A DNA stretch of 64,000 nucleotides from Isoetes taiwanensis. Taxonomy: Eukaryota; Streptophyta; Lycopodiopsida; Isoetales; Isoetaceae. The DNA lies in the NCBI GenBank assembly GCA_021234155.1, contig JAJEKV010000096.1, positions 2,791,678 through 2,855,677 on the forward strand, written 5' to 3'. The notes below the pieces were generated by a model, which did not search any database, was not told where the DNA came from, and saw nothing but the letters and a program-made list of their open reading frames with translations. The position numbers and the translations under genes were made by a program. Numbering within the stretch: position 1 is the first letter of the stretch; every line of letters starts with the position of its first letter. Positions 25,012 to 37,200 of this stretch are shown here, piece after piece.

Positions 25012-28000
25012 CTAATGCTCATGTATATTGAATGACCTTCTATCCAAAATGTCTATCACATCATTATCATCAGGAGTTATCTTCTTCATTTCTGGAAAAG
25101 ATGCCAAAGCATTCACAAGAATTTCTGATGCACTTATAATCTGTAACTTTGGCAACAACTCCCCCATCAGATAATCATCTGTCATAGATACATATGGTTC
25201 TACAAACCAAGCATTATTCAAGTCGTAGTAGCACTTAAAAGCAAAGTTATCGACTATAAATGTATTTCCAGAGTTGTATTTATCAAAATACTTATCATAA
25301 ACCTTTTCCAAGGTCTTAATAAATAAAGTTGTCTTTCCATACTGACGAAGGGTAATAGAGGATCCAACACACTCCGTACGTGACCAAATAAAAGCAAAGG
25401 ATTTTATGACTGAGTCTGGAAGAAATATAGTTAGAGTTGATCTGATACTTTCCAAATCCTGATCTGACCAGATAGCCACATCAAAAATTTTTAAACACGT
25501 CTGAATGAAGTCAAGAACTCGAGGATGAAGAAATATGTGCCTGGTTTTTGTCTCGATCGGCGTCACAGAGTTGATAGGCAAGTTGATAGGCACACGTCCT
25601 TTCTGGCACGAATAGAGAAGAACTCCATTAAGGCTTAATATCAATAGCTTCTTATGAACACATGGGTTAGTAACAATACATTCTTCTCGTGTCTCTGAGT
25701 TGCTTCCATATGGCCTACCATATTCTTCTAAATTATTTGCATCATTTCTCTCCTCTATATCATTCCTGTCATCCCCATCATCCCCATCACTAGGATCTCC
25801 ATCATGACCATCACCATGATCTCCGTCACGATCTAACTCAACACGATCTAACTCAACCCGATACAAATCTTTCTCAGGATCGTCCAAATCCTCAATGGGA
25901 GTATCTTCTCTAGATTGATGAAGGCCATCCTCATTAGTTTCTGGCTCAAACCTAAGAAAGAGTACAACAATTTAAGAAAATAATTCATTAGTAAGAGTTC
26001 ACGGACTTGAGTCCGATCCATCAACAGCCCAAACTACCCAAACTAACAAAGAGCAACAATTTAAGAAAATAATTCATTAGTAAGAGTTCACGGACTTGAG
26101 TCCGACCCATCAACAGCCCAAATACCCAAACTACCAAGGAGTACAACAATTTAAGAAAATAATTCATTAGTAAGAGTTCACAGACTTGAGTCCGACCCAT
26201 CAACAGCCCAACTACCCAAACTACCAAGGACGTAAAAAAAGAGAGAAGGTAAACCTAAAGAGTAGGTACTTAATTCATTAATAAAAGTTCACGGACTTGA
26301 GTCCGACCCATCAACAGCCCAACTACCCAAACTACCAAGGACGTGAAAAAAGAGAGAAGGTAAACCTAAAGAGTAGGTACTTAATTCATTAATAAAAGTT
26401 CACGGACTCAAGTCCGACTCATCACATGAAAAAGCGGTTCCCTAAAAACAATTCATTAAAAGTTTAAAGACTTTGAGTTCACAGACTTAAGTCCGACCCA
26501 TCAAGATATATGAAAAAAAAGAAATAGAAGATATCTTACAGTATTTGTTGCCTAGCAAGTAAGAGTGCTGCTGCCTTTGCATTGCTATCAAGTGGCTTCG
26601 GTAAAATGACAACTTGATTAATATCACCAAATTGGATGGTATCTTCCATGGCTTGCCTTTCCATAAGATTTTTGTTATTGTTTAGATGATCTTCATCCAC
26701 TTCCGTATCGCTCCCATTCTTTACAAAATTTACAACATCATATAAAAACTTATCACAAAATATTTTCTCTGATAGCTTTATAACCGGAGCAAATAGCTGC
26801 TTGAGCTAGTGTGCCATGAAGATACCATTCACATACCATAGTTTGTTTCTCACAAAAAGAGTTTATAAAATATTTTGCCACTTGAGACCTCAACGGCACT
26901 ACATTCACCGGCCCTCCATTCATACCCACATCTGAATAAGAAGGGCTATCAGAAACATACTTTTTTGCTTCCCAATCAAGTTCGATTTTTTTGTCGATTG
27001 TAAAGCACACTTCCATAGCATCTTTTCCAAGATAACACTGTTTAGATTGCATTCCATATACTCCCGGTTTTGAAATCATAACTATAAGAAGGTAACAGAT
27101 ACCACTGGAAGCTATATCTGATTTAGATGTCACTGGATGCTCGTATACTGCATTCACAATTTGCTTATCACCTTCAATTGAATGAGCTGATGATATGGCA
27201 ACACAACATTGAGGACCCATTGGAGACAAGATGCATACAGTGTACATGTTTAACAATGTCATATCAGAACAACTTCTCCAAAATCGCTCAAAATCGTTAG
27301 CATCCCATATGTCCTTACTCTTACTGGAGTGCAAATCCAGAAAAAATAAACTTATTGGTGCTTTTGGAAGATCCTTACCACCTATGCCTTTGCAACCTAT
27401 AGGTAATTCAAAAAATTGTACATCTTCAGGATTGAACATTCTGGATTGCATTTCCAATTTTTTTCTGAGTGAATCCTTTATCAGTGTCGCAACTCGGTAG
27501 TCTTGGTATTCTTTCAAGAAAAATGTTTTAAGATACCATGATGACATTGAGATATATATCTTGAGATCCTCATCACTTATATTGTAAGACTTTGCATGCT
27601 CCTCATAATCACTATTCAAATCTTTTACTGTGTTTATATATTGGGCGATGCCTTCTTTCATTGCTCTTTTCCTCTTACAAGTAGTTGCCCAATCAGCCAC
27701 ATCAACTAGATCGTTTCTTTCCTTGGCTTTTTTAATAACACCTCACCACTTAATATTTTTTCTGTTAGTGGGAGCATGTCATCACCCAGACCCTGTGCTA
27801 GCCTCATGAAAGGAATGTTGAAGAATGTAAGACTTGGCTTTTCAGGAGGATTACCTGTCCAGTCATTTAAATCCTTATCCATCCACCTATCCCAAATTAA
27901 ATTCCAATTCCTCCATGCTTGATCAGAAAGAGTAATAAATTCATAGTGTTCACTCAGCCTTGGTTTGTTTGACTCATTCCTCTTTGCCGACTTATTTATA

Positions 28001-29539
28001 ATAGTATATTTGGCCAATTCTTCAAATTCCTATATTGCATCCAAATGAGATTTAACATAAATCTAACAACTTAAAGAGTTCAATTATAAAATATAAATTC
28101 CATACAAATAAATATAAGTACATACCTGCTAAGCAGTGCCTTTACCAGAATTCCCGGGTGTCCTTTCTGGACGTCCAAGAGCAATCCATTGATTTCTGGC
28201 ATGCTTCAATTGATCAACATACGGACTTCATTAAAGAAAGAAGTAAGTCGTTAGCAAATAATGAATAACAAGAAATAGCAAAACAAGAAATAGCACGATT
28301 ACCTTTCATAATGTGAAACAACATTGATGTTATTTTGAACATGGCTGAGCAAGGCTAAAGTGCTACTTTTAGTTTCCCGATAATACCGTGATTTCCTCAT
28401 CTCATAAAGTTTTTTCATATCATTGGAGATTATATCAGATGGTAGCTTGAGTAATACTTGGGCAGCCATTGCAGAATGTTGTCCTTCTATAACGTAGAAG
28501 AGAATATTCTGCTTATTCAAGTCCTCTTTAAATTTCCAAATTATTGGAAATCCTGTATTTTTATCATATGGAAGAACATCTGCAGGGGCAGGGTTTCGAT
28601 AAGGAAAATCCATCATAGAGTTCATAATCTCTTCCATATGATGCTTACTATATCCTCTGTGGTTGTACTTTGCAGCTTTGCCTTGACAAAGTCTTAATCT
28701 ATTGACATGGATATCTATAGTTCCATCCAATCCCAAAGGATACCATTTCTTATAGCTTTGAAGTACTTTATCGGCTTCTTGTACCTATTTTAATTGATCA
28801 TCCTCTGAAAATTTATATGCCGCTAAAGACATATCTATATTATCATTAATGCCCTGTGTTGCATCCACTGTTGCATCCACTATGACTAGTGCCTTTGCAC
28901 TGTCCCATTCTCCCTCCTCTTGTCCATTTGTCACATCCTCTAAGGACTTTGGAAGCTCCTGTAAAGAGTTTGGAGGCACTGAGTGCTTTATGGGATTACC
29001 TTTCATGATGTTTTTCTTCAATCTTGTAAAAAATGTAGAGGCAATGACGTCTTGATTGTACATATTTCTACGTACAATAGATATTCCCTCTGCAAGTGCT
29101 TGTGTATCTTTTAGTCCACTTTCTAATAAGCTCTTGTATGAATCTAATTTCCAGCCAAAGCTTTCACACGAAAGATCTAATCCATTTTGACTACTTTCCA
29201 TCAGTTGTGGTGCAAAGTGAACAAAATTTAAATCCCGAAAAATAACTAGTTTTTTCTTGGGATCCTCAACCAACAAATCTAAACTTGCATCTCCAATGGC
29301 ATGAATGCCCAAAACAATACCACCTCTTTGTGCTTTCTCCAATTGTGTTCCTTTATAAAGGAAGATAAGGTCATTCTTCTGCCCACACTTCTGCCCACAC
29401 TGTTGAACCTCCACAACCCAACATGGAAAAAGACCACCAATAGTTTTCTCTGTTGGCTCCATACCACCAATATCTACTTGAAACAATTTATCATCAATGA
29501 TGAAGGGTTCCACCTTTTCTCTTGAAGATTTATCCCCAC
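25012..29539 (-). pseudogene. DGQHR/ParB-like + FCP1-like multi-exon gene, disrupted
   Basis: Four exons on the - strand, with splice sites that keep the frame: 29539-28303 (acceptor ATATCAG, donor GTAATC), 28225-28126 (donor GTATGT), 28029-26540 (acceptor ATATAG, donor GTAAGA) and 25951-25012 (acceptor TTCTTAG). Total coding is about 3.77 kb; a further 5' exon probably lies beyond the repeats. Exon 1 holds IDIHVNRLRL and, at 28487-28473, EGQHS within FYVIEGQHSAMAAQVLL, resembling the DGQH core of DGQHR/ParB-like folds. Exon 3 ends with VCEWYLHGTLAQAA near 26,840, which may be a degenerate methyltransferase-like motif (uncertain). Exon 4 has an Asp-rich linker, then an FCP1/NLI-type HAD domain: LLILSLNGVLLYS where DLDGT(L) is expected (both catalytic Asp lost), HPRVLDFIQTC, VAIWSDQDLESI and NTFIVDNFAFKC. 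Damage: in-frame TAG near 28,784 and 28,130, and frameshifts near 27,720 and 26,770. Function unknown; it could belong to a large transposon. Confidence 0.6.
25965..26515. repeat. Intronic repeat array around a CACGGACTTGAGTCCG core
   Basis: Six units lie inside the last intron of the - strand gene. Cores start near 25,998, 26,087, 26,177, 26,287, 26,399 and 26,478, so spacing is 79-111 bp. Units share AATTCATTA(G/A)TAA(G/A)AGTTCA before the core and GACCCATCAACAGCCCAA after it. The core is a broken version of the perfect palindrome upstream of the same gene. Confidence 0.9.
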
Positions 29540-29734
29540 CTGATATATATTTGTACAATGGCCAATGTTAGAAAAAACATCCATAGGCAAAATGAAGCAA
29601 ATTGACCAAAAACCAAAATGACATTAAGAAGCATTGTCATTGATCCTATTGTCATTGATCCTATTAATAAATAGAGGAAGAACCTCCACACGCACATGCT
29701 ATTCAAAAAAGGAAGATTCAAAAAAGGAAGAACA

Positions 29735-30505
29735 GTCATCACGGACTTAAGTCCGTGAACCTATTCAAAAAAGAAAAAGAACCTCCATCACGGAGTGAAC
29801 CTATTAAAAAGGAAAAAGAACCTCCATCACGGACTTAAGTCCGTGAACCTATTCAAAGGAAAAAGAACCTCCGTTTCAAAGGAAAAAGAACCTCCGTCAC
29901 GGACTTAAGTCCGTGAACCTATTGAAAGAAGAAAAGAACCTAATTCACGGACTTAAGTCCGTGAACCTATTCAAAAAGGAAAAAGAACCTCCGTGGGAAA
30001 AAGAACCTCCGTCACGGACTTAAGTCCGTGAACCTATTGAAAGAAGAAAAAGAACCTAATTCACGTTCACCGACTTAAGTCCATGAACCTAATCAAAAAC
30101 AAAAAGAACCTCCATTCACGGACTTAAGTCCGTGAACCTATTCAAAAAGGAAAAAGAACCTCCATCACGGACTTAAGTCCGTGAACTTATTAAAAAAAGA
30201 AAAAGAACCTCCATTCACGTTCACGGCCGTGAACCTAATCAAAAAGAAAAAGAACCTCCATTCACGGACTTAAGTCCGTGAACCTATTCAAAAAAGAAAA
30301 AGAACCAAGAAAAAGAACCATCACGGATCCGTGAACCTATCTATTCATCACGGACTTATTTCCCATTAAGCCCGTGAATACATTCACATGTACATGGACT
30401 TAAAGTCAGTAATCATATCAAACACACATAAAAACAATATTACATGAAAGAAGAACAGTATTACATAAAGAAGAAAAGAATCACGGACTTAAGTCCGTGA
30501 TCTTA
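29735..30505. repeat. Minisatellite of a 20-bp perfect palindrome
   Basis: TCACGGACTTAAGTCCGTGA is a perfect palindrome present nine times, starting at 29739, 29827, 29897, 29945, 30012, 30116, 30165, 30262 and 30481. Copies are separated by A-rich spacers such as ACCTATTCAAAAAGGAAAAA and AGAACCTCC. Shorter copies keep the symmetry: TTCACGGCCGTGAA at 30220 and TCACGGATCCGTGA at 30321. Other copies are asymmetric (near 29787, 30067 and 30348). Spacing is irregular, about 48-105 bp. It lies just upstream of the first visible exon of the - strand gene. Confidence 0.95.
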
Positions 30506-30564
30506 TTCACTGACTTAAGAATATCCATGGAATATCCATGAACGTAAAAAGTGAAATAGTAATA

Positions 30565-30720
30565 TGGCAAGATTTAAACAAGATGCCAAGTTTATGGAAA
30601 ATATATAAATGACAAGATTTAAACAAGATGCCAAGATGCCAAGTTTATGGAAAATATATAAATGACAAGATTTAAACAAGATGCCAAGATGCCAAGTTTA
30701 TGGAAAATATATAGAAATAT
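30565..30720. repeat. Tandem repeat, about 55 bp
   Basis: Three to four units of GACAAGATTTAAACAAGATG, then CCAAG(ATGCCAAG)TTTATGG and AAAATATATAAAT. The units differ mainly by an extra ATGCCAAG. Confidence 0.85.
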
Positions 30721-30934
30721 TCTGTGAAAGAGTAAAGAGGAACGGGAGGAATACGGACACGAGTCCATGTAAACAAATTAAACTATAGAAAACTAATCAA
30801 ACTATAGGAAACTGTAAGATGATAGCCATTAAATATTTTTTCATGGCCACTGTATTGGTGCTTGGCCAAACAATTTGCACATCTTTTAGATTTTTTTGCA
30901 AGGCAAATTATAGACACCCATTTCTCACTTATTT

Positions 30935-30982
30935 ATACAAGAAATTTATCGCGGCGGCCAAGGCCGCCCCGAATATTTCTTT
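30935..30982. repeat. Dispersed GC-hairpin repeat, copy 2
   Basis: Second copy of the element at 16,641. Here the core is GGCGGCCAAGGCCGCC, a perfect 7-bp stem around AA, flanked by the same AAGAAATTTATC and CGAATATTTCT sequences. Confidence 0.75.
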
Positions 30983-31080
30983 GGTTCCAAACTTGTGAGG
31001 TTGGACCACTACTAACATCCAACCTGCTATACGCAAGGCCTATTTAGTAATAAACGGTACAAAACACACTTGGTGTTAAG

Positions 31081-31186
31081 GATTCTTTCATCTCTTCTGA
31101 AAGTGGACTATAGATGTTTAACTCATGATAAAGATTCCTTCATCTCTCTTGAAAATAGACTATAGATGTTTAACTCATAAATATTT
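31081..31186. repeat. Tandem duplication, about 52 bp x 2
   Basis: Two units starting GATTC(T/C)TTCATCTCT and ending AGATGTTTAACTCATRA, adjacent with small differences. Confidence 0.8.
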
Positions 31187-31558
31187 GTCTACATTTGTTC
31201 ATATTTCACGTTAATTTTGTAAAAGTAACATTATTATCATGAGAAGCACGAAAACAGAAGAAGATGCCCTCTAATAAACATGTGCTTGGTGATGTGTAGG
31301 AGTACGATATTTTTAGAGCCCTGGCATGTATACGTTTGATCCTATGTGTCACATAAGATGTTGGGGTCTGCAATATTGATTTAGCACGACATTTGGGGGG
31401 ATGAGCACCCTTGCATATGTTATGTTGCCATAAAATCTCATAAAATCTGTATGCAAAGTATGGTAAACAAAGCATTGACCTTTATGCAATGTATTGAACA
31501 TTGGCTTGCCATCCGTAGACTATATTGCAAAATAGGGAAAAGATGATGTGGGTTGGAA

Positions 31559-31795
31559 TCAAGTCAGCAAAATGTTCAGTCATTTTTGTAACCAAGCAAG
31601 CATTTCTGTAGCAGGTGGTTATCTTGCATTTGTTGCACTTCTGTCTAGTATTTGCAAACAGTCTCTTTTAAGTCAGCAAAATGTTCAGTCATTTTTGTAA
31701 CCAAGGAGGCATTTCTGTACCAGGTGGTTAAGTCAGCAAAATGTTCAGTCATTTTTGTAACCAAGGAGGCATTTCTGCAGCAGGTGGTTACCTTG
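31559..31795. repeat. Repeat of about 60 bp, three copies
   Basis: AAGTCAGCAAAATGTTCAGT, followed by CATTTTTGTAACCAAG and GGCATTTCTG...CAGGTGGTTA, occurs near 31,563, 31,670 and 31,730. The last two are strictly adjacent. The unit length keeps a + frame open across two copies, but the translation is unfamiliar. Confidence 0.85.
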
Positions 31796-33106
31796 CATTT
31801 GCAATGCTTGCACTACAACAGAGAAAGCCATCACCAAATGCTAAGAACCTGTTTATGTACATATCTTGCTCTGCTTTTGTGTGTGTTCTTCCGAAGCAAA
31901 AACTTGTTTGCAATCTTTTGTTAGGTGCATATCTTCTCCTCTAGACGTACTGGGTTTAATCTAATTTGAAACATCATTGGGAAATATATAAAACAAACAA
32001 TGTTCATTGGAGCACCCAAGCAAAGCACAAATTCTGATCCAAATAATATAACCAAACATGATAGATGTAAGCTTACGCTTTAATGCGCCATCACTTTCAG
32101 CTCCAATACATTATCTGGCAACTGTCCAATACATGCAGTATGAACAGAAATAACATGCGGGTTTTGGATCACATATAAGTAGAGCGTGCATTGTGACTAT
32201 TGTTGTGCAAAAAGAAGTGAATTTTAAATTTGATCTCAATACCTTATGGGGTGGGATGGCTTGTGGATTATTTGTCTTAAGCATACTTCAGAAGACAAAT
32301 TTTTATTTTTATGTTCCCTTTGTTCAAAGCCTCAAGTCAGATAATCAGGCCCAAATTCCTCTTCTTAGGTAGATTTTGGCTACTTTTAAGTTTTTAGTTC
32401 TTATTGCGAGTCACAATGATCGAGAGCGAGACATGGGTAACCCTAGCTTCTAGATTATCCTTGGATGAAGAGAAGAAATAGCATGGGCTATAGCCCAACT
32501 ATTTTTTAGGCTGCCTATAGTCGCATATAAAGGAGTAGATGTTGTTGTAGGGCATGTGCGATGGGGTGAGTGGCTCATAGTCATTCAAAGAGCTATAGCA
32601 TACATGTGAAACATTTGCATATGGCAGAACAGAAAGGATAAAAATGCAAGACTATAATATAACGGAGTTTTGCGCTATAGGTGCTTTCTAGCCATTTCAA
32701 AATGTACAATTTTCTTACGGATTCGTTGCCAGGACAAAACTGGGCATGCCTATAGTCTTCTTAATTCTCAGCTATCTGGGCTCCTGACTCGCCCATGTAA
32801 ACTTGCTTAAAGAAGTGAATATAGATTTTGAGAACTCTTTAGAAGGTGTATCTGCTAGAAATGCACGGGATTTTTTCTGATTGTCTGAGATTCAGATTAC
32901 AAATTATCCAGTCCCTGATTTAGACCAAAAACATTTTGACGAAAAACATTAAGAGAATAAATATGGCAACAGAAGGATTTGATGGGCATTTTGGATGCCC
33001 AGAACCACCATAACTAGTATGAAGTCAAACGGAGGCCATAACTTAAAATTTTAAATCTTTCTAAATTTTGCAACAGATAATTTTGATTCAATGTCCAGCA
33101 CCACCA
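31796..33106. other. No gene recognised
   Basis: AT-rich sequence up to the remnant of the receptor-like gene. No open frame longer than about 70 codons with a recognisable motif, and no repeat structure seen. Confidence 0.4.
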
Positions 33107-33155
33107 TTAAACCTTGTCACTTACTCTTGGACACTTACCTGGGGCATAATAATGA

Positions 33156-34727
33156 TGTGACGTCCCCTACTCGCATACGGTGCCCGCACCTTATACAAAC
33201 AGGAGTTCTTCCCCCATACCAGCTCCACACTGATACAGGGCCCTCCACATATCACTGCACCCGTAACGAGTCCCAGTGGGAAGAGTGAAGGTGTCATTCT
33301 ACCCTATCTTCCTCAGGGCCTACCTAGCTGCGGAAGCGTAAACATACATGTCAGTATACAACATAATCCTCCATCCACCCAGAAGGGTGGTGCATCAACA
33401 TCTGCACACACAATGATCAGGACATCACATAGGAAATCCTACCCAAGGCTCAGACTCAAGGGGATGACAGGACGGCTTGGGTCTCCAGAGTTCATTGCAG
33501 ACAGAATTCATGGCAATGGATTTGGCTGGCATAAGAACATGGCATAGGGTTGTCCACTCCATCCGCCCCTCCTGTGCACACTTTGCAGAGTAGGCTGAAA
33601 AGTGTTGGGACCTGACTGTAGCCCGCCGGATACATAGCCAAAAGGGCTATTCCTGGGTTTCATCTCCCCAGTTCCGATGGGGCAGGTAGGGATCACTCCC
33701 TCCAGAGATCTACATGCTGACCCAAGGTGACTAGAGGGCCACTGCCCGTATTCGACTTGAACTCAATGGAAGGTCATATCCACCACCTCACGAGTGTCAA
33801 GCCCACGCCTTGCCCACACGCAGTGGCAAGCCATTGGACCTAGTCACAATGATCCCCGGTAGCACTAACACACCATAGGGATGGTTCAAGAGTCGTAACA
33901 CGAACCTCCTTATAAGCGGTCGGCCCCTTCACCCACAACCGGTGTGGCTCTTGTGCACAGGCCGCATCTACGGTGTGTGCTAGAGAGGCTATTCTAGGAG
34001 CATCGACTACATGACTTCCGTGGCCTCTACCCCCTTCCCAATACAAGGAGTTCCACAGAGAAACATCGTCCATATACATCACCGGGGAAGAACTAAAGAA
34101 CTAGATCTAATCTATAGCATAGAGTTAGGTTCTTTAGTTAGTGTCTGGGATCTAGAGATCTAGATAGCTGCTATGGGCAATTTAATAGGCTAAACCCACC
34201 GATTCTATGACTAGAAGGCGGTTTAAGCTATTAAATTGACCAAATACCTGATCCTTGGGTGGCTCCTCCCCGACTGAGTTCAACCATTCCTTTGAGCTGA
34301 TCGAATTCAGAAACCGATGGTGCGATTCTCGGCCAGTGCGGTTCGAGGGCGGTTTTGGCTCTGGGGCAGCCAAAACGAGCTCTAAAACCCTATGGACGAA
34401 AACCAGCAAGTTAGGGTTTTCCTACCCTAAATAGACATGGGGTTTAGGGCTAGGGTTTCCAATTACCCATTTTAGCATGTGGGATAATTGGAAAGGCCCC
34501 ACTTGCCTTTAATGGCTAGGTGGCAAACTATGCCTACATGGAAAAGTGTGCCCACATTAATGTGCATATGTGCACATTAATAACATGTGAACATACCTAG
34601 CAAGTTGCCCTAGGGCTACTTACACGGCTACCCGGGCGCAGACACGTCGGGTCGGAGTGGCGGTAACGCTGCTGGCGTGGGCGCGATGCGATAATGCTCG
34701 GGACCGTTATCGTGGCCGAACGTCACA
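33156..34727 (-). repeat. 3' LTR of the 18.4-kb element
   Basis: This 1572-bp LTR is the counterpart of 50,055-51,586. The inner boundary is set by the PPT (34728 onward) and the outer one by TGTGACG on the + strand at 33156. It keeps a segment around 34,455-34,490 that is absent from the other LTR. Confidence 0.93.
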
Positions 34728-34741
34728 TTCTCCCACCTTGA
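34728..34741 (-). other. Polypurine tract
   Basis: The - strand reads AAGGTGGGAGAA immediately before the LTR start TGTGACG. It is the plus-strand priming site of the element. Confidence 0.85.
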
Positions 34742-35599
34742 AATGATGCTATCCGCAAAGATCGTGGGTCTCCCCACCTTGGGATCTTCCTAATCGCACT
34801 GCAAATCCAACGTGATGCATACAATATAATACTTATACATTTACTAAGATTACCCTAAGGTAATATTTTTAGAACATTATTACGTCATCATACTATGGAA
34901 TACTTATCAATACATAACATCATTAAACAAGTTATTCACTATCCTAGTTATTATGACATTAAGTTAGACAAAATTTCAACATTTCATATCTATAATTATT
35001 GTTCGAGAATTTTCTTGTTCCTTGCAACACATTCCAACAAAATTTGTGTTGCAAGTCTTCGTAGCTCGACCTTCTGCCCTCCCAGGGCGCTCTATTGGCT
35101 GCAGGTGATACCACGTTAGTACCATTTTAATTATTTAATAAATTTTGGTTATATGGTGACCTCCACCCCACCTATCTACATGGATGCATGGCTAATCTCC
35201 CGGCGTAGGAAGAGGGTGAATCTTCCATTATGGCGTGGAGACAGCCTATATGCCTATATGCCGCTCATGCCTACACCCTAGTTGCCCGGTGGAGGATAGG
35301 TCCTTCCCGTATATGGGCGTGAAGGGCACGATTCCTCCTATCAAAGCATATATGGGGCTAGAGGTGCTTTTCCTATCCCGTGCATTCTTTTAATGACCTC
35401 CTTTCTCGAGGTCGTCTACTTCCGTGGAAACGTAAGTAGACTTTCTAATCTACCTTCCACTTTCGTCCAAAGAAACGCGGTCATGCCTACATTGACATTA
35501 CACCACGCCCTAGAGATCACGTGGTGGTCCCATCATCGGTAACAACCTAGCATAGGCGTGACCATACCTAGCATAGGTGGCATCGTAGATTAATCTTAA

Positions 35600-35815
35600 C
35601 TACACAAGAATTAACCTACACAAATCGACATGCGAAGCGATTTCTTGGGAGATGACCTTGCCGCCCCATTGCTCCATAAACCGTGGGTACCGCTTTACTA
35701 AATCTTTCTTAAGTACCCATGTCGGCGTCTTCCTCCACGGCAAGTGTTTCCACTTGACCAAATACCGGAGGAATTCTGATCTCCGTTTTTTCTTGAAAGC
35801 TTTATCAAGAATCAA
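35600..35815 (-). pseudogene. Chromodomain at the end of the element's pol
   Basis: The frame reads ILDKAFKKKRRSEFLRYLVKWK with WV further on, the usual chromodomain pattern of chromovirus integrases (aromatic residues at Y, W and W). It is followed by a short tail (MEQWGGKVISQEI) and a stop. In characterised chromoviruses this domain reads histone methylation and steers integration into heterochromatin. It lies in a different frame from integrase, separated by a degenerate GPY/F region at about 36,000-36,100 (FKVGDGVWLK, LAPRWAGPF-like). Confidence 0.8.
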
Positions 35816-36269
35816 TTGGGACTATCTCCAACTCCCCTCCTCCATCATTTCCAACAACGTTGGAGTGTCCAAGACTTCGATGCGGATTTGGAGTATGCTT
35901 CTTCAACAAACTCACGTGGAAGACCTTTATGAATCTTTAGGTGTCGGCAAGTCTAGTTTGTAGGCTTGATTACCCTACTCTCGACTATTCTCAAAGGTCA
36001 AGCCCACCTTGGAGCAAGCTTCTTACAATTTCCGATCCTGAGCTTCGCCTGCTTCACTTTGATCTTGAGCCAAACACCGTCTCCAACTTTGAACTCTCGA
36101 TTTCGTTCGATGCTTTTCGGCGATGCTCTTTTGTCGATTTCTTTGCCGCTAGCGATACCCTCGAACCTCTTCCACAAGCTGCCGCGATATCGCCAACATC
36201 TCGGCCGCGAAACTTCCACTTTGACACGGGGGTTGTGCGGTGTGCGGAGTTAGGCACCGATAGCCGTAA

Positions 36270-37200
36270 TTAATCATAAACCACGACATTTGGGATGATT
36301 CCTCGCTTGGTGCTATTGTATGCAAACTCCACCAAGTGAATAAACTCTTCCCACATACCTTGCTTATTCCGCATATAGTTTCGTAGCATGTCTTCTAAAA
36401 TCCTATTGGTCCGCTTCCGTTTGGCCATCCGGATCGAGGATGATATGCCAGGGCTCATGGATAGCTTGGTCTGAATCGTCGAAAGAGGTCTTGCCAAAAT
36501 GCACTCATGAACTTGGGTCCCCGTAGGATATAATCTCCCTTGGCATACCATGAAGCTTCGAAGATCTCTTTTGGTGAAGAGCTTTCTTTGTATCCATAGT
36601 CAGATTCGTGGTCCCGCAAGGCACAAAATGTGCCATCTTCGACAACTTGTCGACCACTACCATCAAGGCATCCTTCCCTCTTACCGTTCTTGGGAGCCCT
36701 GTTATAAAATCCATGCTGATTACCTCCCACTTAGCATTTGGCACCGCTAATGGCTCTAATGCCCCCAGATTCGTCTGCTCTTGCCGTCTGGCTGGCATAG
36801 CTGACATTCCCCGATGTAGCGAAGCTACTTGCTTCTTCATTCCTGGCCAATAATAGCCTGTCGCGACTTTGAAATATGTTTTCATGAATCCCGCCCGGCT
36901 ATTGGGTCATAGAAGCGTGTCATGGAGGATCAATTTCTTACTCCCGATGATTCGGTGCACGCGACAACTTGTTCTTATGATATAACAGGTTGCTCTCCTT
37001 CTTATAATGCTTGAAGGCCTCCCGCTCTTTATCTGTTCTAGCCTCCCTAGAGAGGCTTGCCCATACCTCCCTGAAATCCACATCCGTTGGCAAGGTCTCT
37101 TGAATCTTTCTTACCAAAGTCCTGGAGAGCGTCGAAATTGCATTGCAATGCACTCTAGTTGTCGGGGGTGCCTTGAAAGTGCATCGCTACCACATTGAGT
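36270..37200 (-). pseudogene. Integrase region of the element
   Basis: The zinc-binding part (YYWPGMKKQVASLHRGMSAM, with Cys lost) is near 36,840-36,780. The core has VISMDFITGLPRT (first Asp) near 36,725-36,690 and KLSKMAHFVPC near 36,645-36,615. GQTE-like, RTNRILEDMLRNYM and WEEFIHLVEFAYN follow near 36,430-36,310, including the third acidic residue region. It is split over several frames. A block upstream (37,153-36,940) is the RNase H to integrase linker. Confidence 0.8.

Noticed and set aside
29735-30505. CRISPR-like array of short repeats with spacers
   Set aside because: The genome is eukaryotic, the spacers are themselves repeats, spacing is irregular and no cas-like gene is present.
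33508-34409. Open frames shared by both LTRs
   Set aside because: They lie wholly in LTR sequence, have no recognised domain and differ by frameshifts between the two LTRs.
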